Below, piece by piece: positions 10,718 through 22,433 of a DNA stretch of 64,000 nucleotides. A program made the translations under genes and the position numbers. Under the pieces are notes generated by a model that was not told the DNA's origin, searched no databases, and was given only the letters and a program-made list of their open reading frames with translations. Position 1 is the stretch's first letter; each line of letters starts with the position of its first letter. The DNA comes from Gentiana macrophylla (Eukaryota; Streptophyta; Magnoliopsida; Gentianales; Gentianaceae). The DNA lies in contig JAOBSW010000831.1 in assembly GCA_026214975.1 (NCBI GenBank), positions 1 through 64,000 of the forward strand, read 5' to 3'.

Positions 10718-13700
10718 TGCTGGATATACAGAAACCCGAATCCGGATCCGATCCATAATTGGATCGTCAGATCTGATTCACAGCACCGATCGAGACACTC
10801 GATCATGCACATCGGAAGCTACGAATAAATTTCCATGCGATTTTACTACGATATGATCCACATAAATAATTAATAAACTATGAGAAGGTTGAAGTTTAGC
10901 TAAACGGAGAGGAAGAAATAGTCGACCAAAGGAGAAGCCACAGTCTTCCGGATTGTATCTCCTAGCGACGACTGGTGGTCGTCAATCCTCGCCGTAGAAC
11001 CTCCTCGAATATGCTCAAGAAAAACTGGTTTTTCTTCTCTTAATGACTAGAACAAGAAACTAATTTTTCTTTTCTATTTTGGTGAAAAGTGGCGTAGATT
11101 ATTGTGTGTAATTGTGTTGGGATGAACTTTTGTTATATAGGAAAATAACTAGTTGAGAGAGAGTTATCATTTTCACACCACAATTACATATTCCCATAAG
11201 GAAAAGATATTTGTCATAAGATAAGAGATAATTCCCAAAAAATCAATCTCTTATCACTTTTCCATTATTTATCTAACAAATAAATAATTAATTACACATG
11301 TGAAATAATGTATGAAAATTTATTTTCCTAATTTATCACAAAGAATGGCGCCACAATTGTCATTATTTTAATAGAAAATGTATTTTCTCTTTTACTATTA
11401 TTTACCAAATAAACAATATTGCATATTCATTAAATAGACCAACTATTTAATTTATTTTCGAGGTTACATAAAACGAGAAAACACTCGTGTGTTAGGATCC
11501 AACCCGGGGACCATGAACCTATAACCAGTAGCTACAATAAAATAATAAAATATTCATTGAACAGAATATTTCTACTCAAATTATTAATTCCGGAATTACA
11601 CCACCATAAATCCGAAACTGAACTCTATCGATTATAGATATAACTTATTCTCAAAACGTCGAGTCGAGTCGATAAGTATCCATTCATATAATAATTACAA
11701 ACAAATTAACCCTCCATAGACTATCCGTAATGAAGCGGGATTATTTCCGTAAACCTTCTTCAAAACATCTTATCCTTATTTACCATTAACCCACTAGTTA
11801 TCAATTAGTTCATAACCAATACGAACTCCGCGGATCGATCAGTTTCTAGGATTAACAAATAAGGGGATTGTCACTCTACTTCCCGCAGGAAGGAATGAAT
11901 TCCATATCTGTGAGACACACACTTCTCACTCATTCCAAAATAGTGCCAACGTGAAAGTGATTCGGACCGCGCCTCTTAACGATCCTTAACGAACACATCA
12001 ATCCCTATCTTGAAACAAGCAGGAGTCTGTAATCATTTCAAGATTAAGATTAATCCATGTATGATCATCTTGTGATTTAATAAGATTTCTCAATCATGGA
12101 ATTATATGAGAAATTCAGATTAAATCGGTCCAAATCTATTTGATGTTAAACCGGTAATGATTAAATTAAGCCTTTGTAAAATATGAATTAGTTAATATGT
12201 CGACTCAAGATCTCGGTGTTTTTTGTTGAGTATGTAAAGTAGATGAATATAACTATAATGCAGTAAATAAATGCGTAATGTAAATAAACAAGAATTATAG
12301 AGGTTCTAGGTGGTGTAATCCTGTCAGTCCTCTCTTCCCCCGTGATGCGGAGGCCAAATCCACTATGTTCTTGAGGTTTACAGTTACAAGACACAATGTA
12401 AATTCTAGACACTTGATTGTCCTTCACTAATCCCTAGCTTCACAATCTTCCAGCTTCAGCCTTCAACATGTAGAATTGATGTTTGAACTAAGCTTGCTAC
12501 ACTGGTCCTTAGAGGGTTGAATTGCCTCTTCACCTGCTCATCATAAACACAGTCTTCCTGACTGCAGCTCAACTGTCCTTCACATCTTCTTGGTGTTTCA
12601 CAGTCTAACACCTTTGATAAAATCAATGTTGAGACTTGAACCAATAACTATGATTCAATTTGTGATTTGAGCTTTCTCTTCTAGATATACAAGTTATGCA
12701 CAGCTCTGTTCTTCAAATGATTGATCTTGATGTTTCTTTGAATGCTTATGAACACTTGAAGATATTTCTTAATCTTGCAATTAAGTGCTTAGCAGGAATT
12801 CTTTTGATTTGCTTTCCCCCATAGTATGATCTTTCTTGACTAGATTAATTCTTAGAATTCCGCATATCTTCTTGTAGTAGAAGTAATCTATTTATAGGGG
12901 TTTCTCTAATGGTTAGATCATTTGAATTTGAATCCTTATAGCCGTTAGTGGTCCTACTTTTTTTTTTGTGTCAGTGTCCTTCAAGACATTTCTGCGTGTC
13001 CAATAAGATTGCTTGTCTTATAACGGTCTGATTTGTCTTCAGTTTTTCTTAACTTAGTTAAGAACTGATGACGTAGTTAGTTTCCAGTTTTTAAGAGCTT
13101 TAACTGAGTTTTTACTCTTATTCAAAATCTCAGTACTCTATCCTTCATCTGATTATAATTCACTAAATCAGAGTACACCATTATCAAACAATCATCTAAG
13201 ATATCATTGTCCTTATGATTCTTAGGCCTTCTACAAGATCCATAAAGTCAGTTCAGGTCATCACAATCTTGCCTGAAGTCTTACTTTATAGTCTCGACTT
13301 ACTCTTCATAAACTGAGTTTGAACCCTCAGTTCTTCACTCTTCAATAACTGAGTCTGGGTCCCTCAGTTCTTCTATATTTTAGATAAGTCAACTGAGTCT
13401 GTGTCCCTCAGCGAACTTACCTTCTTCAGTTTCTGTTGGTGTGCTCTTATGTCAGTTTTCCAGGATCTCAGTTTCCTTAAGTTGAATACCCAATTTCTCA
13501 GTTCTGATCCTAAAATTATTACAATGCTTGTCTGATTAACTTATAAAAATATCAGACTCTATTAAATCCTATACATTGATTTCTAGACATCTTTTTGTTT
13601 TGCACTATAACAGCTAGTTATGACACTTCATCAATGGGGTCTAAAAACAATAACTGAATAAGTGATGAATCATCATCAAAACATAAATTTTATTTCCAAC

Positions 13701-14062
13701 AATAACCAATATCGACGGTCCGGTTAAGACGGTCATACCTTAAAGTGTTCTGGGCGCATTAATGGTGGTTTAATCAATAGACCCCATACTTTGAATAAGT
13801 TCACCACGGACTAATAGTTCAAGTGTATTACCATAAACTCAATCCTCATGTGTGACACACACTAAGTTATATGGTTACATATGATACGACTTGGAATTTT
13901 CAGCAGTGTATTAAATATAAGCACAAAGAAATTATGAAATAAAATCTGTCATTTATTAAATAAAAACAATTACATAAATTGTCTTTCGGGCGCTACTTCC
14001 AACAATCTCCCACTTGCCCGTATAGACAAGCAACAATTGTCTTTCAGGCACTGCACCCAACA
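10718..14062 (-). repeat. Copia-B 3' LTR (interrupted by 12144-13701)
   Basis: Matches 19427-21252 almost base for base from the shared start 'tgctggatatacagaaaccc'. About 27 bp of the other LTR (around 20862-20890) are missing at the interruption. The minus-strand polypurine-like 'aagtgggtgat' lies just inside at 14063-14080. The total without the insert is about 1.79 kb. Confidence 0.88.
12144..13701 (-). mobile_element. Solo LTR-like insertion in the Copia-B 3' LTR, no TSD
   Basis: A 1558-bp non-coding block with TGTT...AACA ends (plus ends TGTTAAACC and TTCCAACA), absent from the other Copia-B LTR. On the minus strand it has a TATA box (TATAAATA, 12889-12896). At 13310-13500 it has three copies of a word of type ACTGAGTCTGGGTCCCTCAG, plus further 'cagtt' words. 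The flanking five bases do not match (TTTGA and ATAAC), and about 27 bp of the target are gone, so insertion with deletion or later recombination is likely. Confidence 0.65.
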
Positions 14063-16176
14063 ATCACCCACTTGCCCGTAAAGACAAGCAACAATTGTTT
14101 TTAGAGCACCACACCCTTATTTTTTCTATCCACAACATTCTCCCACTTGCTCTAAAGCAGATGAGACATATCTCCCAATTTCATACCCACCAAGAGCTTA
14201 TCAGTGACATTAGATGCAACACGACTTGGTAAATTGATCAGCTAGGTTGTCGGCTAGTGGCGATCTTTTAGGACCGAAACGTCGCCTCTCTGCACGGTCT
14301 GTCTGATCAGGTGGTTCTCTCTCTCAATATGGTTTTGACCTCTTGTGATTGCGTAGATCCTTTGCATAAGCTACCTCTAAACCATTTTACCAGTGAAGTG
14401 ATATCCGCTGACTCAGACCTGGAATTATTCCCAGATCAGCAAGGAACATTTCAATCTATACTGCCTCTTTAGCTGCTCCAAAAGCTGCTATGTATTTGAC
14501 TTATAGAGTCAAACTGGCAATGCTGGATTTCTCCAGACTGTATCTCCATCACAATGAGTAAACACTGAGCCCGAGATCGATTAACGATCATCCTTAATCC
14601 GACTTAAAGTCAGAATCAGTGTAATCAATACTCAGGTTTGCACCCGAATATACAAGCATATAATTCCTCGTTCTCTGAAGGTACTTGAGGATGCAATATA
14701 CTGCTACTCAACGTCTGAATCCAAGATTCGACTGTTATTGACTTTTAATAACCTGACTTTCTCTATCCAAAAGAGAATTTATCCCGTTTTCTTTATATCC
14801 GAAGATTTGAGAGAATTATTTCATGAGGGCTTGGATAGGAAACCTCTCATTGAATATTGCATACAAAAATACATCATCATCTTAACCAATAAGATGGATG
14901 GGATACTGCCATAACTTGTTCTCATGAATTCGACTGAATCAATTTCTAAGAATATAGTCGACTTCTCTAATTCAGAGAAGCTTGGCTCATCAGTTCCTGA
15001 CTTCAGATAACACACTCATGTTGTCCTCAACTGTTGCAGTGTTATCATTTATAAACACAAACGTCTACTACTTTACCAATATTGATTCTCCAGTATACAA
15101 AAGACTCATCAATATTCTGGTCAAGCCCAAACATTTCAAATATGTGACTTTTAATGACCTAGAGGTTTGCTTTAATCCACCAATGGATATAAGCATAAAA
15201 ATCAATCCGCCATTGTCTTTAAGAAAAACCCTTCTGTTCCAAATGAAATCAAGCTCCACTGTTGGGCAAGAAAGTTTCAGGGCATCACTCCTGGTAATCT
15301 TTCTGCTTTCCAAGAAGTCAAGGAAGGCCGAGTGGCGAGAGAGTTTCAGGGCATCACCCCTGGTTAACTCTCTACTTCTCAGGGAATTACCCCTAGACCA
15401 CTTAGTTTTGCATTGAAAAGATAAACTTTCCTATTCATTCGACTCTTTTCCATGTAGATCCAATTACTCTCACTGGGCCTGAGACACTCAGGCGGTTCTA
15501 CAAGAGTGTGAACAGACATGGAGTACCAAAAATCCATTTTCAGGATTTTATGGCCTTAAACTAATCTCTTTTATCAGAATCCTATACAGTCCTTGCAAAA
15601 AGACCATTGGTTATCAATTACCCCCAGCAGACTGTTAAGTCTGCATAATCACAGCGGGTCAATGGTTAAACCATACTCCCACTGCATTTGGGTGGATTGA
15701 TATTTTGATATAGTATAGTAGTATTTATCAGTATTACCCCAAACAACCAATGTTGGATGTAGTCTGATTAGATTAGATAGTAAGTCCTTGAGTATCTTTA
15801 CTTCAAGGTCCAAGGTTGTTATTTAAACATTCTTTTAGAAAGGGTGCGACAGTACAACCGTCATTATCCGATCTTCAGAATCTTATAACCAACCTTCACT
15901 CATTGTATTAAGATATTTCACGACCAGTCACCATCTGAATGTTTATGCAAAATCTCCAGTCCTACCTTCAAGCATAAATGCTAAATGCCTCTATTTGAGG
16001 AAGTGGAATAAATTTACTTCACTCCTTATCAACAAATTCATAAGCATCTTCTAGGTAGACTTCTCGGTATTGCATAACAATGTAAACCGTTATTTTGCAA
16101 TCAATATCTTAATTGAGTTAAGCAGTGTAATGTAGCATATCACTAACTATACAAGACAATACATGTTTTATCCTTT

Positions 16177-16234
16177 CAGTGAAATCGTTTCACTTGGAGG
16201 TAGGCCAGTGAAATCGTTTCACTTGGAGGTAGGC
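16177..16234. repeat. Perfect 29-bp tandem duplication
   Basis: The unit 'cagtgaaatcgtttcact' plus 'tggaggtaggc' occurs twice in direct succession. Each unit contains the palindrome TGAAATCGTTTCA. It lies in the decayed interior of Copia-B. Confidence 0.9.
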
Positions 16235-18894
16235 CGAGCATCAGTTCCAAATACTATGCTATGGCCTATATCTGAGCATGTAATACTCTTTTCTCTGGTA
16301 ATATCAGAGATTCCTTCAAATATTTAGATAAACTATTCGGCGTTTCGAGTAGTCTTTAGACAAAATATCTATTACTCAAAAACTCCCACTATATTGTATC
16401 CTTCATACCCCGAAGGTCAATATGAACAAGTTGTGATATTTATTTTGCTCTATTACCTTTTCCTAATTAATACTTAGTCATTTTTCCTTTGAGATAATGT
16501 TATTAGACTATGAGATAGGAATCACCCCTAGCCAGTCTTAAGATCTTATCTTTAGGATATATGCACTAATTAATGAATGCTAAAGAATCGTCTATCTAAA
16601 TACGGAAACCATTTGCCTTAATAGTTTTTGACGTGTTACATATACCTTTTCAGCATTACTTAGTGGTTCTGACTCTATCAAACGAAATTCCGAGTCTCGA
16701 AATCGTATACAAATGTCATATTCACTTTCTTTAAGGCAACTATATTATCGATTTGAAAGTGAATCCATTCGTCCCAACTAATCTGAAAACCGAAATTAAA
16801 TTTCAGCGATATTCAAGGATTAAAATCCGAAATTTCTTTCCTTATATCACTCCCACTATCTTAGCTGAAATAACTGCCCGTTGTCTATTCTTCATCATGA
16901 ATGCCCAGCTGCCTTGTTCTTACAAAAGAACTTTAGCTTCGTCAAATTACTCGGTTAAGAAAGTCTCTGAGGATTCATAGGTTGGTGATCCGAAATCACT
17001 TTCCTTATCATTTACTTTCTTTTATTAATATTTCGGTTTAGCCTTTAACTTATTTAGTTTAGATGACTTACACTTGTAGACATTTATCTTCCCATTCTTG
17101 GCTTTCTTTAAAGGAAATGTCTGTGAACTAGTAGTTCATTTGAGTAGACACTACTCGTGAACTGTGGGATGCCTAGTGAGATTGATACCAAATCATTCTC
17201 GTCATCTTTGAACTAATTTTGTTTTGTCTCTCATTCAACACGAGTGACAGCAGTGACATACTTATCAATGTCACTAAAGTTTGTAGGCTCAAGAGAAACA
17301 TCCTCTTCCGAAAAATTAATTTGCATTCTCGATTATTGAGTTCAACGTTCTTGTTACTTTTCCACTTTTACGAAGTCATCATTAGTCAATATACCGTGTT
17401 TAGCAGTTTAGATACCTTGAGATGATATGTAGTTGCAAAAATAAATTATGACAGAAATATAAATCAAATCATACACCACAACTAATAATGATTTTAGGAA
17501 TTATAAACGTGATGTAATGCATGCAGTTTATCCTAACATTCCAAGGATTTAATCTCACACCTATAGTGCCGCCGTAGGGTAGGTCAAAGAGGTGATGATT
17601 AAATTGAGACAATCTCTCTCAACAAAAAGTCAAGAATCTGACATATTCACTTAATTGTTGATTACCTTCCTTTTTCAGACAAGATATTTCCAAAAAATAT
17701 CCTTGTGAGTGTGACCTACTGTTTCAGATTTTTAAGTACGCCCCGAGTATGCCGCCTTAGGGTAGGTCAGTGACCCGACGAGTACTCAAAATCCTATCCT
17801 TTCGGAGACCAAGCCTTGAATTTTGATAGTGGTGAAGGCCATCCGTAGGGGGGCGAAATCAAAGTGGCACGAGGCGTCACCATTCTCTCATATGCTTGTG
17901 TTGACAGTAGAGGCCGTGGGGTCGGTTTTCACCTTCCCCGCTCCCACTCGTTATTTTGAAAATTAGGTAGTCTCATTAGGATTTTGGAATTTTCTAATAA
18001 CCCAAAAAACAATGGATCATGAATATTTAATATTATCCTCCCACTAGTTCCTCGGTTTCAAATACCGTCTAACTAGTGTCACTATATCCACGATCCTCCA
18101 ATTTTATGGATTAAAATTCCTTTGTGTACACACTACACAAATAAAACTCACCAAAAATTTTATAATCCTGATACATTAGAACTTATGAATTTCTCAATAA
18201 TTTGAAAACAATAAATCACGAAATTTAAAGCTCCCACTAGTTTATCGATTCCAAATACCGTCTAACTAGCGACACCTTATTCATGATTTTCCAATTTATC
18301 GATTATTCAGAAATTTGTGTAGACACTACACAATTAAAATTCATCAAATAATTTTATAGTTCTAATCTTGTCATGATAAAAGTTTTAGGATTGTAGAATT
18401 TTTCCAATAATTCGAAAAATAATAAATCAAGAAAAACAATCACAAACTTGTCGGTTCCAAATACCGTATAGTTGGTGTCCAATTTTCATGATTTTCCAAT
18501 TTTTTAATATCAAAATTCTAATTTATGTAGACACTACATCACCCAAACCCCGAAAGATTCATAATCCCAAATTAAGTTTATCATGTGAATTTTATATCCC
18601 GATAAAATTCTCATTCCTTTAATTAATATAATTTATTTTTAATTTAAATTAATTATCGTGTTCATACATGTCTAATTAATGTCAATATTAATTTTCTACA
18701 TGTATACATATGCTTGGAGTGAAATTCTTTAATATGATGCATGACATGGTTATATCACATAAGAAAATAAATGCGAAAAATAAACCACTGAGATGGATCG
18801 TTGGTATCCCGGTATCTAATCTAAAAAAAAATATAAATATAAATATAAACCCTTCGTCCGCCGCACTGTATTTAATTTATCTGATCCGATTCTT

Positions 18895-19115
18895 GAACAG
18901 AGATGCGGTAGCTGAGTTGGTGTTAGACGCGTCCTTCCAACCCGCAGTGTGTGTGTTTGATTCCCCTCAGCTACATTATTTTTTGAAAATCGTTTTTTTT
19001 GGAAACAATTTCATAAAAAAAAACACGTATGGGGCGAGGGGAGGGGAGAGAGAGAGAGAGTCGAACTCGGCTCTTCAATTTGGTGAATCAGCGCCTTGAC
19101 CCCCATGATATTGCT
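18895..19115. repeat. Two tRNA-like (SINE-type) heads in opposite orientation
   Basis: On the plus strand at 18900-18965, box A-like TAGCTGAGTTGG is followed about 40 bp later by box B-like GTTTGATTCCCC. On the minus strand at 19110-19045, GGCGCTGATTCACC is followed by GAGTTCGACTC. A GA-rich run (19031-19060) and A/T runs lie between. The spacing matches RNA polymerase III internal promoters of tRNA-derived SINEs. No complete tRNA cloverleaf can be drawn. The ORF at 18710-19099 runs through this and is not a gene. Confidence 0.45.
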
Positions 19116-19412
19116 ATAGGTTGGTGATCTTCTTCGAAAAATAAATAAATACAACACGGCCGCTGCTTATCTAATTTTTCTAGCTACTAGGAAATTAAAT
19201 TACAACAAAATAAATTATATAATTTCTTATACCCAGAAAATTTGTGTTTACAATAGATCTAACGGTAAACAAGTACAACCTCAATCCATCTCGTCAACCA
19301 AAACATTCAACCACGCATATATTTTATAAACATATAAAAGATGCATTATTTATTCAATTCCACTCCTTATTAATTAATTATGCAATCAAGAATGCAAAAT
19401 CGCTTTAACCTG

Positions 19413-19426
19413 TCTCTGATACCACA
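19413..19426 (-). promoter_or_regulatory. Copia-B primer-binding site
   Basis: On the minus strand, directly after the LTR end CCAGCA, the sequence TGTGGTATCAGAG contains TGGTATCAGAG, which is complementary to the 3' end of plant initiator tRNA-Met as used by most Copia elements. Confidence 0.92.
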
Positions 19427-21252
19427 TGCTGGATATACAGAAACCCGAATCCGGATCCGATCCATAATTGGATCGTCAGATCTGATTCACAGCACCGATC
19501 GAGACACTCGATCATGCATAACGGAAGCTACGAATAAATTCGCATGCGATTTTACTACGATATGATCCACATTAATAATTATTATAACTATGAGAAGGTT
19601 GAAGATTTACCTAAACAGCGAGGAAGAAATAGTCGACCAAAGGAGAAGCCGCAGTCTTCTGGATTGTATCTCCTAGCGACGACTGGTGGACGTCGATCCT
19701 CGTCGTAGAACCTCCTCGAATATGCTCAAGAAAAACCCTAGGTTTTTCTTCTCTTAATGACTAGAACAAGAAACTAAATTTTATCTTCTATTTTGGTGAA
19801 AAGTGGCGCAGATTATTGTGTGTAATTGTGTTGGGAGCACTCTCTTTATATAGGAAAATAACTAGTCAAGAGAGAGTTATCCTTTTCATACCACATTTAC
19901 AAATTCCCATAAGGAAAAGATATTTGTCATAAGATAAGAGATAATTCCCAAAAAATCAATCTATTATCTCTTTTCCATTAATTATCAAACAAATAAATAA
20001 TTAATTACACATGTGACATAATATAGGAAAATTTCTTTTCCTAATTTATCACAAAGAATGGCGCCACAATTGTCATTATTTTAATAGAAAATGTCTTTTC
20101 TATTTTACATATTATTTATCAAATAAACAATATTGCATATTCATTAAATATACCAACTATTTAATTTATTTTTGAAGTTCCATAAAACGAGAAAACACTC
20201 GCGTGTTAGGAACCAACCCTGGGACCATAGACCTATAACCAGTTGCTACAATAAAATGAATAAAATATTCATCGAACAGAATATTTCCATTCAACTTTTT
20301 AATTCCGGAATTACGCCACCATAAATCCGAAATTGAACTCTATCGATTATAGAAATAACTTATTCTCAAAACGTCAAGTCGAGTCGATAGTTGTCCATTC
20401 ATATAATCATTACATACAAACAAACCCTCCATAGACTATCTGTAATGAAGAGGGATTATTTCCGTAAACCTTCTTCAAAACATCTTATCCTTATTTACCA
20501 TTAACCACTAGTGATCAATTAGTTCATAACCAATACGAACTCCGCGGATCGATCAGTTTCTATGATTAACAAATATGGGGATTGTCTCTCTACTTCCCGT
20601 AGGAAGGAATGGATTCCATATCTGTGAGACACACACTTCTCACTCAGTCCAGAATAGTGCCAACGTGAAAGTGATTCGGACCACGCCTCTTAGCGATCCT
20701 TAACGAACACATCAAACCCTATCTTGAAACAAGCAGGAGTCTGTAATCACTTCAGGATTAAGGTTAATCCATATATGATCATATTGTGATTTAATAAGAT
20801 TTCTCAATTATGGAATTATATGAGAAATTCATATTAAATTGGTCCAGTCCTATATGACTACATCATATATAAATGCCCCACTTAGATAACCAATATCGAC
20901 GGTCCAGATAAGACGGTCACACCTTAAAGTGTTCTGGGCGCATTAATGGTGGTTTAATCAATAGACCCCATACTTTGATTAATTTCACCACAGACTAATA
21001 GTTCAAGTGTATCACCATAAACTCAATCCTCATGTGTGACACACACTATGTTATATGGCTACATATGATACGACTTGGGGTTTTCAGCAGTGTATTAAAT
21101 ATAAGCACAAACCAAATAATAAGTTGAAATAAAATTTGTCATTTATTAAATAAAAACAATTACACAAATTGTCTGTCGGACGCTACTTTCAACAATCTAC
21201 CACTTGCATGTATAGACAAGCAACAATTGTCTTTCGGGCACTACACCCAACG
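19427..21252 (-). repeat. Copia-B 5' LTR
   Basis: The intact 1.83-kb LTR. On the minus strand a TATA box (TATATAAA, about 19851-19858) precedes the probable transcription start. The outer end reads CCCAACG at the plus right end, followed by the TSD GTATT. Confidence 0.9.
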
Positions 21253-21257
21253 GTATT

Positions 21258-22284
21258 TTTACACCAACTGAATTTGAAAGCCGACACGAGAGCACCGAAT
21301 GAAGGATCAACTATTAGTTTTTTTAAGGCCACCACAAAGAAGACATGATTATCACGCAACATCCATAAGGGTTTATCAGGTATACATACGAAAGGAGAAA
21401 TGCAAGAGACCATCTGAATCAAACTTAAGAATTCTACATCTTCTCTCCCCTAACAGATCTTCTCCAATCCAACCACCTCCTCCAAGCTCCCTCCTCCCTA
21501 AAACCCCTCTCATTTACTTTACACTCCTTGATATTAGACTAGGAAATCTATCTTTTAACACTATATTCCCCGCCCATAAATCTTTCCAAAACTTCACCAT
21601 AAACCCATCACCAATGCATTACTTAAGGGACTAACACAACTTGATTCCTTTTCAAAATAAACGCCAACAACGAATAACGCCCCCAACCAAGGGCGGAGGT
21701 ATGTTAGGACTCAGGAGGGCTAAGCCCACCCGAAAAAAAAATATCACACTAATAAATGTATGTAGTCATGTTCGATCCATAAAATATTCTTAATCCAGCC
21801 CACCCGACGAATTCGATATAGTTCATTAGCCCACCCCAAGTGAAAATCCTGACTCCGCCCTTGTCCCCAACACCCTTCCACCTCCTTTTGAATTCTCAAT
21901 AACAAAATCTCCATCGTCACCATACATTTCCCAAACTATTTTTGTTCACAAATCCTTTTCTTCCGTTTGAAATCTCCATCACCATTTGCAAAGTAGAGCC
22001 CAATTTTGAGGCTGAAGACCTACCCCCAACCCCTCGAGATTTTATATTTTAACACATTTGACCACGAAACCCAATGAATTATTCTCTCATCCCTTGCCCC
22101 TCCCCAAATGACCTAGCTCTCAATCTTTCCAACTCATAAATAACGGCCTTAGGAGCATGAAATAAGGAGAAATCGTAGAAAGGAACATTAGCAAGAATAG
22201 TCCTAATAGAGTCAGCCTACCACCAAAATATAGCAACCTAAGCTTCCAACCAGCAAGCCTTGACTTGAATCTATCAATCACAGG
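21258..22284 (-). mobile_element. L1 LINE, RT C-terminal part
   Basis: The minus strand encodes the RT motif PVIDRFKSRLAGWKLRL followed by FGGRLTLLG (near 22290-22190), the standard plant L1 segment after the catalytic fingers, then decayed thumb and connection sequence down to 21258. It is interrupted at 21688-21863 by a MITE, at the lower end by Copia-B and at the upper end by Copia-A. Confidence 0.75.
21688..21863. mobile_element. hAT-type MITE
   Basis: A 176-bp element with inverted ends CAAGGGCGGAG and CTCCGCCCTTG and an 8-bp TSD (CCCCCAAC at 21680-21687, TCCCCAAC at 21864-21871, 7 of 8). It is non-coding and lies within the L1 fragment. Confidence 0.88.
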
Positions 22285-22433
22285 TGTTGGTGATTTAAGT
22301 ATAATCACAAGCCATTGAGGTTTTCGGGGTTTAGTACAATGGTGGTTATGCTCGTAAAGCTAAATATAAGTATGGAGGTGCGGAGTGCACGCTTATATAA
22401 GTTTTTACGAGTGTACGGATGTGAAATGAAAAT

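Larger units (their letters stand above)
14063..19412 (-). pseudogene. Copia-B gag-pol remnant
   Basis: No long ORF remains, but the minus strand still reads as Copia RNase H and RT tail. Near 14690-14590 it gives VYCILKYLQRTRNYML and then YTDSD; near 14520-14430 VKYIAAFGAAKEAV and then EMFLADLGIIPG. It ends near 14190 with LVGMKLGDMSHLL before a stop and the polypurine tract. Upstream parts are too decayed to assign. Short tandem duplications occur at 15272-15400 ('gagtttcagggcatcac') and 16177-16234. The ORFs at 14982-15416 and 15068-15313 are shadows of the remnant. Confidence 0.75.
10718..21252 (-). mobile_element. Copia-B: full-length Ty1/copia retrotransposon, decayed
   Basis: Two long direct repeats (10718-12143 plus 13702-14062, and 19427-21252) flank a 5.4-kb interior. 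The 5-bp TSD is GTATT (10713-10717 and 21253-21257). A primer-binding site complementary to initiator tRNA-Met (TGGTATCAGAG on the minus strand) adjoins the upper LTR, which sets the minus orientation. It interrupts the L1 between RT and zf-RVT. The outermost base of the upper LTR is G where CA is expected. Confidence 0.9.

Noticed and set aside
14982..15416. 144-codon plus-strand ORF
   Set aside because: Antisense shadow of the decayed Copia-B pol; includes a local tandem duplication.
18898..18970. Possible tRNA gene
   Set aside because: Box A- and B-like words are there, but no acceptor stem or cloverleaf pairs; a SINE head is more likely.
18710..19099. 129-codon plus-strand ORF
   Set aside because: Runs through two SINE-like heads and A/GA runs; no domain or conserved start.
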